From an uncultured Prevotella sp. (lineage in GTDB: Bacteria > Bacteroidota > Bacteroidia > Bacteroidales > Bacteroidaceae), in assembly GCA_900542795.1 (NCBI GenBank), contig UQPD01000113.1:1-8441 (forward strand): DNA of 8,441 bases, in the 5' to 3' direction. The notes below the pieces were generated by a model. That model saw only the letters and a program-made list of their open reading frames with translations, was not told the DNA's origin and did no database searches. Position numbers and translations under genes: made by a program. Of this stretch, positions 1 to 6,140 are shown piece after piece. Each line of letters starts with the position of its first letter. Within the stretch, counting starts at the first letter, position 1.

Positions 1-90
1 AAAACTTATGCTGTGAGATTACAAAACGGCACAAATAATTTTCGTATGAAAATATGACCTATTTCTACGGAAGTTATTTTTTGAACATTA

Positions 91-138
91 CTAAAAACGT
101 AAAAAGTCCCACTGCAACGAGAGATTGCAGCGGGACTT
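91..138 (-). terminator. Probable intrinsic terminator of the frdCAB operon
   Basis: Arms at 104-117 and 125-138 form a 14-bp stem around a 7-base loop. Read on the minus strand, the hairpin is followed by a T run (101-105, partly in the stem) and a second T run at 93-97. The one imperfect pair (111/131) is A-C on the plus strand but a U-G wobble on the minus strand, so the helix is complete only in minus-strand RNA. That orientation fits termination of the frd operon about 110 bases after the frdB stop. The structure is seen directly; its function is inferred. Confidence 0.8.
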
Positions 139-246
139 GTATAAGGATACGTGACCTGTTAAAAGGCAATTAGGAAAATTCGGTCTCGTCCTATTTTTAA
201 GCAAATCTATATATATAAGGTACTAACCCTACACATATATAATATA

Positions 247-1005
247 TTAGTCAGCCAACTTTGCCTTGATGAACTCACGGTTCAAGCGAGCAATGTTAGA
301 GATAGACTCGTTCTTGGGGCAAACAGCCTCGCAAGCACGTGTATTGGTACAGTTACCAAAACCGAGTTCGTCCATCTTAGCCACCATTGCCTTAGCACGC
401 TTAGCAGCTTCGGGGCGACCTTGGGGAAGGAGAGCAAACTGGCTAACCTTAGAACTAACGAAAAGCATAGCAGAACCATTCTTACATGCTGCAACGCAAG
501 CGCCGCAACCAATGCAAGTAGCACAGTCCATAGCCTCGTCAGCATCCTGCTTAGGAATAAGGATAGCGTTAGCATCCTGAGGAGCACCAGTGCGTACGCT
601 GATGTAACCACCAGCTGCTTGAATCTCATCGAATGCAGAACGATCTACCATGCAGTCCTTAATTACAGGGAATGCAGCAGAACGCCAAGGCTCAACAGTA
701 ATTACATCGCCATCGTTGAAGCGACGCATGTAGAGCTGACAAGTTGTTGCACCAGCCTCGGTTTTACCGTGGGGTGTACCATTGATATAGAGCGAGCACA
801 TACCGCAGATACCTTCGCGGCAGTCGTGATCGAAAACGAAAGGTTCTTTACCCTCTTCGATGAGTTCTTCATTGAGGATGTCGAGCATTTCGAGGAAAGA
901 AGTATCATCGGGGATGTCGTGCATCTCACGAGTGTCGAAGTGACCCGCATCCTTGGGGCCATTCTGCTTCCAATACTTGATAGTGAAAGATATGTTCTTA
1001 GCCAT
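247..1005 (-). CDS. frdB: Fumarate reductase/succinate dehydrogenase iron-sulfur subunit
   Basis: This 252-residue subunit carries electrons between the quinone-reactive cytochrome b and the flavoprotein, on the cytoplasmic face of the membrane. The N-terminal ferredoxin-like half has the [2Fe-2S] ligands C62, C67 and C70 (motif CREGICGMC) plus C89. The C-terminal half has CIGCGACVAAC, giving C164, C167, C170 and C174, and then C219, C225 and C229-P. The spacing of this second set matches the family's [4Fe-4S] and [3Fe-4S] ligands. C161 is one extra cysteine just before the cluster motif. The ATG lies six bases after the frdA stop, with tandem TAA stops in between, so the two genes are probably translationally coupled. 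It is the last gene of the operon and its length is normal for the family. It could equally be labelled sdhB, because sequence alone does not fix the direction of catalysis. Confidence 0.96.
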   Translation of the reverse strand: MAKNISFTIKYWKQNGPKDAGHFDTREMHDIPDDTSFLEMLDILNEELIEEGKEPFVFDHDCREGICGMCSLYINGTPHGKTEAGATTCQLYMRRFNDGDVITVEPWRSAAFPVIKDCMVDRSAFDEIQAAGGYISVRTGAPQDANAILIPKQDADEAMDCATCIGCGACVAACKNGSAMLFVSSKVSQFALLPQGRPEAAKRAKAMVAKMDELGFGNCTNTRACEAVCPKNESISNIARLNREFIKAKLAD

Positions 1006-1011
1006 GGCTTA

Positions 1012-2988
1012 TTAGTTCTTGTAGTTACGGGTTTTTACTTCGATTGCTTCATACTTCAAGGGCTCTTCGTACTTAACGGGATCCTTGTCTTCACCCTGGT
1101 ATTCCCAGCATGAAACGTAGAAGCAGTTTTGGTCGTCGCGCTTAGCTTCGCCTTCCTCAGTTTGGTGTTCAACACGGAAGTGACCACCACAAGATTCCTC
1201 ACGGTGGAGAGCATCGATAGCGATGAGCTGACCCATAGTGATGAAGTCGTTCAAGCGGATAGCCTTATCAAGCTCAACGTTAACACCCTCGATATGGGGA
1301 ACGAAGAGATTTGTTTCGAACTCCTTACGGATTTCCTTCAACTTGCCAAGAGCAGTTTGGAGACCTTCCTTAGAACGAGCCATACCAACATATTCCCACA
1401 TTACATGACCCAATTCTTTGTGGATGCTGTCAACCGACTTCTTACCATTGATGTTAAGCAAGTGGTCGATGTGATCCTGAACGGCCTTTTCTGCAGCAAC
1501 AAACTCGGGGAGGTCGATGCTGAAGCGGGGAACAGTGATTTGGTCGCTGAGGTAGTTCTGGATAGTGTAAGGAAGCACGAAGTAACCATCAGCCAAGCCC
1601 TGCATAAGTGCAGAAGCACCCAGACGGTTAGCACCGTGGTCAGAGAAGTTACACTCACCAATAGCGAACAAGCCAGGAATGTTAGTAGAGAGTTCATAGT
1701 CAACCCAGAGACCACCCATTGTGTAGTGGATAGCGGGGTAAATCATCATCGGGTTAGTATACTCGATACCATCATCACCCTTACGTACTACCTGACCAGG
1801 CTTAACGTCGGTAATTTCTTCGTACATATCGAAGAGGTTACCATAACGCTGGAGAACAACATCGATACCCAAACGACCGATAGCCTCAGTAAAGTCGAGA
1901 TATACAGCGAGACCAGTGTTGTTAACACCGAAGCCAGCATCGCAACGTTCCTTAGCAGCACGCGAAGCAACGTCACGGGGAACGAGGTTACCGAATGCAG
2001 GGTAACGACGTTCGAGATAGTAGTCGCGGTCAGCCTCGTTGATGTCAGTAGGCTTAATTTCGCCCTTCTGAAGTTTAATAGCGTCTTCCTTCTTCTTAGG
2101 AACCCAGATACGACCATCGTTACGGAGAGACTCAGACATAAGCGTAAGCTTAGACTGCTTGTCACCGTGAACAGGGATACAAGTGGGGTGAATCTGCACA
2201 TAAGCAGGGTTAGCAAAGTAAGCACCCTTGCGATAAGCAGCAATAGCAGCAGAGCAGTTGCAACCCATTGCGTTAGTCGAGAGGAAGTAAGTATTACCAT
2301 AACCACCAGTAGCCAAAACTACAGCATGAGCAGCGAAACGTTCGAGCTTACCATTAATAAGGTTACGAGCAATGATACCACGTGCACGTCCGTCGATAAT
2401 AACAACGTCCTGCATTTCGTAGCGGCAGTAAAGCTTTACAGTACCAGCGTGTACCTGAGCCATAAGTGCTGAGTAAGCACCCAAGAGGAGCTGCTGACCT
2501 GTTTGACCCTTAGCGTAGAAAGTACGGCTTACCTGTACACCACCGAATGAACGGTTAGCCAAGAGACCACCATATTCGCGAGCAAAAGGAACACCCTGAG
2601 CTACGCACTGGTCGATAATATTAGCACTCACTTCAGCCAAACGATAAACGTTAGCTTCGCGTGCACGGTAGTCACCACCCTTTACAGTATCATAGAAAAG
2701 ACGATAAACAGAGTCACCATCGTTCTGATAGTTCTTAGCGGCATTGATACCACCCTGAGCAGCGATAGAGTGCGCACGACGGGGAGAGTCCTGGATGCAG
2801 AAGTTAAGCACCTTGAAACCCATTTCACCGAGAGAAGCAGCAGCCGAAGCACCGGCAAGACCTGTACCTACAACGATGATATCGAGCTTACGCTTGTTGG
2901 CGGGGTTCACCAATTTCTGATGAGCCTTATAGTTGGTCCATTTTTCAGCAACAGGACCTTGAGGTATTTTAGAATCTATGTTAGCCAT
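1012..2988 (-). CDS. frdA: Fumarate reductase/succinate dehydrogenase flavoprotein subunit
   Basis: This 658-residue catalytic subunit interconverts fumarate and succinate using covalently bound FAD. The dinucleotide fold is at about residues 36-60 (VVGTGLAGASAA). H73 in HSIAAQGG is the expected FAD-linking histidine. Substrate and active-site motifs follow: HPTC at 267-270, ESLRNDGR at 286-293, PRDVASR with R338 as the expected proton-shuttle arginine, HYTMGG at 421-426, and GECNFSDHGANRLGASAL from 444 with E445 and R455. The C-terminal domain contains the REESCGGHFR motif (596-605). Length and the DHGANRLGAS variant resemble the single-cytochrome enzymes of Bacteroidota and Epsilonproteobacteria (the Wolinella FrdA class) more than E. 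coli SdhA. In fermenting Bacteroidota this enzyme mainly makes succinate from fumarate, so frdA is preferred over sdhA, but this is inference. The strongly biased codon choice suggests high expression. Confidence 0.97.
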   Translation of the reverse strand: MANIDSKIPQGPVAEKWTNYKAHQKLVNPANKRKLDIIVVGTGLAGASAAASLGEMGFKVLNFCIQDSPRRAHSIAAQGGINAAKNYQNDGDSVYRLFYDTVKGGDYRAREANVYRLAEVSANIIDQCVAQGVPFAREYGGLLANRSFGGVQVSRTFYAKGQTGQQLLLGAYSALMAQVHAGTVKLYCRYEMQDVVIIDGRARGIIARNLINGKLERFAAHAVVLATGGYGNTYFLSTNAMGCNCSAAIAAYRKGAYFANPAYVQIHPTCIPVHGDKQSKLTLMSESLRNDGRIWVPKKKEDAIKLQKGEIKPTDINEADRDYYLERRYPAFGNLVPRDVASRAAKERCDAGFGVNNTGLAVYLDFTEAIGRLGIDVVLQRYGNLFDMYEEITDVKPGQVVRKGDDGIEYTNPMMIYPAIHYTMGGLWVDYELSTNIPGLFAIGECNFSDHGANRLGASALMQGLADGYFVLPYTIQNYLSDQITVPRFSIDLPEFVAAEKAVQDHIDHLLNINGKKSVDSIHKELGHVMWEYVGMARSKEGLQTALGKLKEIRKEFETNLFVPHIEGVNVELDKAIRLNDFITMGQLIAIDALHREESCGGHFRVEHQTEEGEAKRDDQNCFYVSCWEYQGEDKDPVKYEEPLKYEAIEVKTRNYKN

Positions 2989-3012
2989 GATAGGAAATTC
3001 TTTTTATTGGGT

Positions 3013-3084
3013 TTACAAGTTAAAGAAATCGAGCCATAAGCAAGGAGCCACACCTATATATATATTAAGGAATAGCACAGCCAT
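3013..3084 (-). CDS. Candidate 23-residue hydrophobic peptide between frdC and frdA
   Basis: The 123-base gap between frdC and frdA contains an open frame, read on the minus strand, with ATG at 3084 and TAA at 3013-3015. The predicted peptide starts MAVLFLNIYIGVAP and ends LDFFNL. About two-thirds of its residues are hydrophobic and there is one acidic residue, as expected for a single membrane segment. AAAGG lies a few bases upstream of the ATG, an unusually SD-like context for this window. I do not recognise the peptide. Tiny membrane subunits accompany some respiratory enzymes (CydX is one), so the position is suggestive, but a 24-codon frame can easily arise by chance. Confidence 0.25.
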   Translation of the reverse strand: MAVLFLNIYIGVAPCLWLDFFNL

Positions 3085-3111
3085 GCCCCAACCTTTAAAC
3101 TTGAAATTATA

Positions 3112-3807
3112 TTACGCTGCTACACAAGCACCGCCACAGAAAGCGAACTTAAGAGCTACAGCGAGGAAGCAGAGCATAAGCACAGTAACATAGATGTTAC
3201 CAATGCAACGCCAACGGTTAAACCAGATTTTGCCGTTCCAACCAAGAGTCTGCATAGCACTCCAGAAACCGTGAGTCATGTGGAACCAAATAGCAACGAA
3301 CCAAACTACATAAAGCACAGTAAAGATGGGGTTGCTAAAAGTGAGAGCCATGATGCTATAACCATCAGCGGGGTCGATGCTATTGCCAACATAAGCAAAG
3401 CCATTGCCCATCAACTCGGCAAACATCATGTTATACCAGAAGTTGAACAAGTGGAGCAAGAGGCCGAGCACGATGATAATACCGAGCACGAGCATGTTTT
3501 GCGAAGCCCACTCTACCTTTTCGGGCTTGCTAACCACTGCATAGCGGTTATTGCCACGAGCCTTGCGATTCTGAATTGTCAGAATAAAGGCGTAGATGAA
3601 GTGGATGGCTACGAGAGCAGCGAGGCCGAGGGTAGCAGCGACAGCATACCAGTTGGCACCCAACATTTCGCATACCATGTTGTAGCCTTCCTTAGAGAAA
3701 AGGGCCACCAAGTTCATGCAACCATGAAATGTGAGGAACAGAATGAGCGCGATGCCAGTAACTGACATGATAACCTTCCGTCCGATGGATGAGTTAGTTA
3801 ACCACAT
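3112..3807 (-). CDS. frdC: Fumarate reductase/succinate dehydrogenase di-haem cytochrome b subunit
   Basis: This is the membrane anchor that binds two b haems and exchanges electrons with menaquinone. With the ATG at 3805-3807 it has 231 residues and begins MWLTNSSIGRKVIMSVTG, the usual start for the Bacteroidota family. An in-frame GTG at 3868-3870 would add 21 polar residues and was not chosen. Five hydrophobic segments are visible at about 13-36, 54-78, 103-127, 160-183 and 201-224. Histidines H28, H69, H119 and either H176 or H179 sit where the four axial haem ligands of single-anchor (type B) enzymes are expected. The short C-terminal tail CGGAC contains two cysteines whose role I cannot assign. 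It is the first gene of the operon, and its stop is 123 bases before frdA. Haem ligands are assigned by family position, not by alignment. Confidence 0.93.
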   Translation of the reverse strand: MWLTNSSIGRKVIMSVTGIALILFLTFHGCMNLVALFSKEGYNMVCEMLGANWYAVAATLGLAALVAIHFIYAFILTIQNRKARGNNRYAVVSKPEKVEWASQNMLVLGIIIVLGLLLHLFNFWYNMMFAELMGNGFAYVGNSIDPADGYSIMALTFSNPIFTVLYVVWFVAIWFHMTHGFWSAMQTLGWNGKIWFNRWRCIGNIYVTVLMLCFLAVALKFAFCGGACVAA

Positions 3808-3892
3808 AAAATGATTTGAATTAAGTTGATATTTAAGATTATTTATTTGCCACTTTAACGACGCGCCCACCTAAAATAGACACGCACATTTT

Positions 3893-3908
3893 TCCCTATA
3901 AATAGGGA
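3893..3908. repeat. 16-bp palindrome in the frd leader
   Basis: TCCCTATAAATAGGGA has two perfect 7-base arms around a 2-base centre. If the frd promoter at 3927-3958 is correct, it lies about 12-27 bases into the transcript. There it could form a 6-bp hairpin with a four-base loop, or serve as an operator. It has no T tract suitable for a terminator in either direction. Function is unknown. Confidence 0.5.
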
Positions 3909-3926
3909 GTAGACTTAATCTCCGTG

Positions 3927-3958
3927 CAAAATTAAAAGTTTTTATTCGGCTTTGCAAG
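3927..3958 (-). promoter_or_regulatory. Candidate promoter of frdCAB
   Basis: On the minus strand, TAATTTTG (3927-3934) matches the Bacteroidota -7 consensus TAnnTTTG in full. The -33 position offers only CTTG (3955-3958) at a 20-base spacing, so the match there is imperfect. Transcription would begin near 3920 and give a leader of roughly 110 bases before frdC. No better match was seen upstream of frdC. Confidence 0.5.
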
Positions 3959-3987
3959 TTTTAAGTACATGTTTTTCGCACTTTCGT

Positions 3988-4018
3988 TTTGCATTATAAA
4001 ATGCATAGGTTAACTTTG
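3988..4018 (+). promoter_or_regulatory. Promoter of cysS, exact Bacteroidota consensus
   Basis: TTTG at 3988-3991 is followed by exactly 19 bases and then TAACTTTG at 4011-4018. This is a full match to the Bacteroides primary sigma consensus (TTTG-N19-TAnnTTTG). The start would fall near 4023-4026, giving a short A-rich leader of under 20 bases before the cysS ATG, with no Shine-Dalgarno sequence. The spacer holds an inverted repeat, TGCATT/AATGCA (3990-3995 and 4000-4005), which could be an operator. The candidate frd promoter fires the other way, with about 30 bases between the two -33 boxes. Confidence 0.8.
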
Positions 4019-4041
4019 CATCAAAATTACAACATAACACA

Positions 4042-5529
4042 ATGGAACACTCACTTTTTCTTTACAATACGCTGACCCGTCGCAAAGAATTGTTCAAACC
4101 AATTCATGAGGGTCACGTGGGCATGTATGTGTGCGGCCCCACCGTTTATGGCGATGCTCACTTAGGACACGCACGTCCCGCCATCACCTTCGACCTCGTA
4201 TTCCGCTACCTAAAGCATTTAGGCTATAAAGTGCGTTATGTGCGCAACATCACCGATGTAGGTCATTTGGAACACGATGCTGACGAAGGCGAAGACAAGA
4301 TTGCTAAAAAAGCACGTCTTGAACAACTCGAGCCCATGGAAGTGGCACAATATTTTACCAATCGTTTTAATGCTGCCATGGGCAAGCTCAATGTGTTGCC
4401 CCCCAGCATCGAGCCACACGCCACAGGTCACATCATTGAGCAAGAGCAACTGGTTCAGCAGATTCTTGACAACGGATATGCTTACGAATCAAATGGTTCT
4501 GTCTACTTTGACGTTGTAAAATATAACGAAGACCACAAATACGGTATTCTTTCAGGTCGCAACCTTGAAGACGTACACGATGCAAGTCGCGAGCTTGATG
4601 GTGTAGGCGAAAAGCGTCACCAAGTAGACTTTGCCCTTTGGAAAAAGGCACAACCCGAACACATCATGCGTTGGCCTTCGCCTTGGAGCGAGGGTTTTCC
4701 TGGATGGCATTGCGAGTGTACAGCAATGGGACGTAAATACTTAGGTTCACACTTCGATATTCATGGTGGTGGCATGGATCTTGTTTTCCCACATCACGAA
4801 TGCGAAATTGCACAAGCAGTAGCTTCGCAAGGCGACCAAATGGTAAAATATTGGATGCACAACAACATGATTACCATTGCTGGCAAAAAAATGGGTAAGA
4901 GCTACAACAACTTCATCACGCTCGACCAATTCTTTACCGGTAGCCATCCGTTGCTCACGCAGCCCTACTCCCCCATGACCATCCGTTTCTTCATTCTTCA
5001 AGCACAATATCGTTCTACGGTAGACTTCTCGAACGAGGCTTTGCAGGCTTCGAAGAAGGGTTTCGACCGTTTGATGGATGCCGTAGCACAGTTGGGTCGC
5101 ATCGAAGCAGTTAACAATGGCACACTCACCGAAGCTTATGCCGATGAAGTTGCAAAGAAGTGCTACGACGCCATGGACGACGACTTCAACTCGCCCATCG
5201 TTATCGGCAACTTGTTTGAAGCTTGCCGTGTTATCAACCAGCTTGCCGACAAGCAACAAACCATTACACCTGCAGGCTTAGAGGCTTTAACCAAGGTAAT
5301 CCACACCTTTGTATTCGACATCTTAGGTTTGAAGAGCGAAGCCGAAGGCGGAAATGCTGAACGCGAAGAAGCCTATGGTCATGCCATCGACCTTTTGCTC
5401 GAACTCCGTGCCAAAGCTAAGGCTGCCAAAGATTGGGCTACCAGCGACCAAATTCGCGATGAACTTGCAGCCTATGGTTTTGAAGTTAAAGATACAAAAG
5501 AAGGTGCTACTTGGAAACTGAACAAGTAA
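4042..5529 (+). CDS. cysS: Cysteinyl-tRNA synthetase
   Basis: This 495-residue class I aminoacyl-tRNA synthetase attaches cysteine to tRNA-Cys in the cytoplasm. The Rossmann catalytic domain has the HIGH-type motif HLGH at 40-43, preceded by the hallmark YVCGPTVYGDAH. The expected zinc ligands, which select cysteine, are C31, C226 (in GWHCEC), H251 and E255 (in FPHHECE), each at the spacing of the E. coli enzyme. The KMSKS loop reads KMGKS at 283-287, with glycine replacing the first serine. An extension after it (about 296-311, FFTGSHPLLTQPYSP) is typical of Bacteroidota versions as far as I recall. A helical DALR-type domain (about 345-425) and a C-terminal tRNA-binding segment follow. The start is set by the consensus promoter about 25 bases upstream. 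The gene appears monocistronic, ending in a strong hairpin. Confidence 0.98.
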   Translation: MEHSLFLYNTLTRRKELFKPIHEGHVGMYVCGPTVYGDAHLGHARPAITFDLVFRYLKHLGYKVRYVRNITDVGHLEHDADEGEDKIAKKARLEQLEPMEVAQYFTNRFNAAMGKLNVLPPSIEPHATGHIIEQEQLVQQILDNGYAYESNGSVYFDVVKYNEDHKYGILSGRNLEDVHDASRELDGVGEKRHQVDFALWKKAQPEHIMRWPSPWSEGFPGWHCECTAMGRKYLGSHFDIHGGGMDLVFPHHECEIAQAVASQGDQMVKYWMHNNMITIAGKKMGKSYNNFITLDQFFTGSHPLLTQPYSPMTIRFFILQAQYRSTVDFSNEALQASKKGFDRLMDAVAQLGRIEAVNNGTLTEAYADEVAKKCYDAMDDDFNSPIVIGNLFEACRVINQLADKQQTITPAGLEALTKVIHTFVFDILGLKSEAEGGNAEREEAYGHAIDLLLELRAKAKAAKDWATSDQIRDELAAYGFEVKDTKEGATWKLNK

Positions 5530-5549
5530 ACGACCCTTTCTCCTATATG

Positions 5550-5599
5550 CCAACGGCGTGAAAACCTTTTGTCAGGGTTTTCACGCCGTTGGTCTGTTT
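5550..5599 (+). terminator. Strong hairpin after cysS, probable terminator
   Basis: Arms at 5550-5566 and 5576-5592 form a perfect 17-bp stem around a 9-base loop, starting about 20 bases after the cysS stop. The following tract (TCTGTTT) is only moderately T-rich, so it may terminate weakly or mainly protect the 3' end of the mRNA. There is no converging gene on the other side. Confidence 0.8.
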
Positions 5600-5632
5600 A
5601 AGAGATACTTGCTATTTTGAATAGCCATCGAA

Positions 5633-5671
5633 TGTTCAAAAATCCGCGAGTTTTTCTGCACTACATTTGAT
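5633..5671 (+). repeat. Dispersed intergenic motif, copy 1 (after cysS)
   Basis: A stretch starting TGTTCAAAAATCC and ending TTTTTCTGCAC (5633-5661) recurs downstream of hisD at 8394-8422. The sequence then diverges but reaches a TGA at the same distance in both copies. No repeat or transposon family was recognised. Confidence 0.55.
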
Positions 5672-5803
5672 AGAACCATTATCATTCCCCGACCGACCTT
5701 TATAGATACAAAGAACACATCCATTTAAATTCATGTTATATGAAGGTATACATCTCATCTTTGTCAGAATAGCTTAGACGACTTAGTTATTTATTTGCTT
5801 CTC

Positions 5804-5825
5804 TCGTCCAGCCTAGGCTGGACGA
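5804..5825. repeat. Perfect palindrome, copy 1
   Basis: The 20-bp core CGTCCAGCCTAGGCTGGACG (5805-5824) is its own reverse complement, and flanking T and A extend the palindrome to 22 bp. It is far richer in G and C than its surroundings. No T tract follows on either strand, so it is not an ordinary terminator. It is identical to the core at 5871-5890. Confidence 0.9.
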
Positions 5826-5870
5826 CAAAGTAATATATATTAAAAGGCAAAGTATATTGATATAAATTGC

Positions 5871-5890
5871 CGTCCAGCCTAGGCTGGACG
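5871..5890. repeat. Perfect palindrome, copy 2
   Basis: This is an exact second copy of the 20-bp palindrome at 5805-5824, centred 66 bp away, with an AT-rich segment between them. Because each copy is palindromic, the pair forms both direct and inverted repeats. It could fold as two small hairpins or as one 20-bp stem with a loop of about 46 bases. Confidence 0.9.
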
Positions 5891-5943
5891 ATAGAGGTAT
5901 ATGTATTATAATGTACAATGTATAAGATGTGCTGCAATCGTTT

Positions 5944-6006
5944 GTATTACCTATTACTTATTACCTATTACCTATTACTTATTACCTACATATACTTACC
6001 TATTAC
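5944..6006 (+). repeat. Heptamer tandem repeat upstream of hisG
   Basis: About nine 7-base units run in register. Most read CTATTAC or TTATTAC; the first has G in place of the leading pyrimidine, and two units near the end (5986-5999) are degenerate. A period of seven cannot keep a reading frame, so the array is non-coding. Confidence 0.85.
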
Positions 6007-6081
6007 TTATTTATTTATATCTAAATGTAAGAAAAATACACATAATACTTGCATATATCAATTTAAATGCCGAATATTGCA

Positions 6082-6112
6082 TTTGATTTATCATAAAATA
6101 CGCATATTATTT
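6082..6112 (+). promoter_or_regulatory. Weak candidate promoter for hisG
   Basis: TTTG at 6082-6085 is followed after 19 bases by TATTATTT (6105-6112), which keeps the TA of the -7 box but only part of its TTTG. It would start transcription near 6119, about 20 bases before the hisG ATG. It is proposed mainly on position and spacing. Confidence 0.25.
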
Positions 6113-6140
6113 ACACATTTACACACAAAAGCTAAAGCCT

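Larger units (their letters stand above)
5530..6140. other. 611-base AT-rich intergenic region between cysS and hisG
   Basis: No convincing protein or RNA gene is seen here. In order it holds the cysS hairpin (5550-5592), a short motif repeated after hisD (5633-5668), an unremarkable stretch (5670-5800), two identical palindromes (5804-5825 and 5871-5890), a heptamer tandem array (5944-6006), and the AT-rich upstream region of hisG. Short open frames across the heptamer array give low-complexity Tyr/Leu/Thr strings and are not real genes. No histidine-rich leader peptide or his attenuator was found before hisG. Confidence 0.7.

Noticed and set aside
38..53. Hairpin ATTTTC-GTAT-GAAAAT near the left end
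   Set aside because: A 6-bp AT-rich stem in AT-rich DNA is expected by chance and has no associated gene or T tract.
171..198. Plus-strand hairpin TAGGA/TCCTA followed by T5
   Set aside because: The stem is 5 bp with a 13-base loop, too weak for a terminator, and no plus-strand gene ends here.
202..209. TAGATTTG on the minus strand as a promoter -7 box after frdB
   Set aside because: There is no matching -33 box, and it would fire into the frd terminator with no gene downstream in the window.
421..1113. A 230-codon open frame antisense to frdB and the end of frdA
   Set aside because: It is a shadow frame opposite the iron-sulfur subunit, whose cysteine pattern is complete.
1129..2472. A 447-codon open frame antisense to frdA
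   Set aside because: It lies fully opposite a gene with every flavoprotein motif. Strong codon bias in frdA leaves few stops on the other strand, and the predicted protein has no recognisable features.
3808..3870. An extended frdC starting at GTG 3870
   Set aside because: The extra 21 residues are polar and unlike the family N-terminus, which starts at the ATG at 3807.
5662..5669. TACATTTG as a promoter -7 box
   Set aside because: The -7 match is perfect, but there is no TTTG near 19 bases upstream and no gene follows for over 450 bases. It also overlaps the dispersed motif.
5804..6006. CRISPR array
   Set aside because: There are only two palindrome copies, the intervening segment is AT-rich and single, and the heptamers are contiguous without spacers. 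No cas genes are present.
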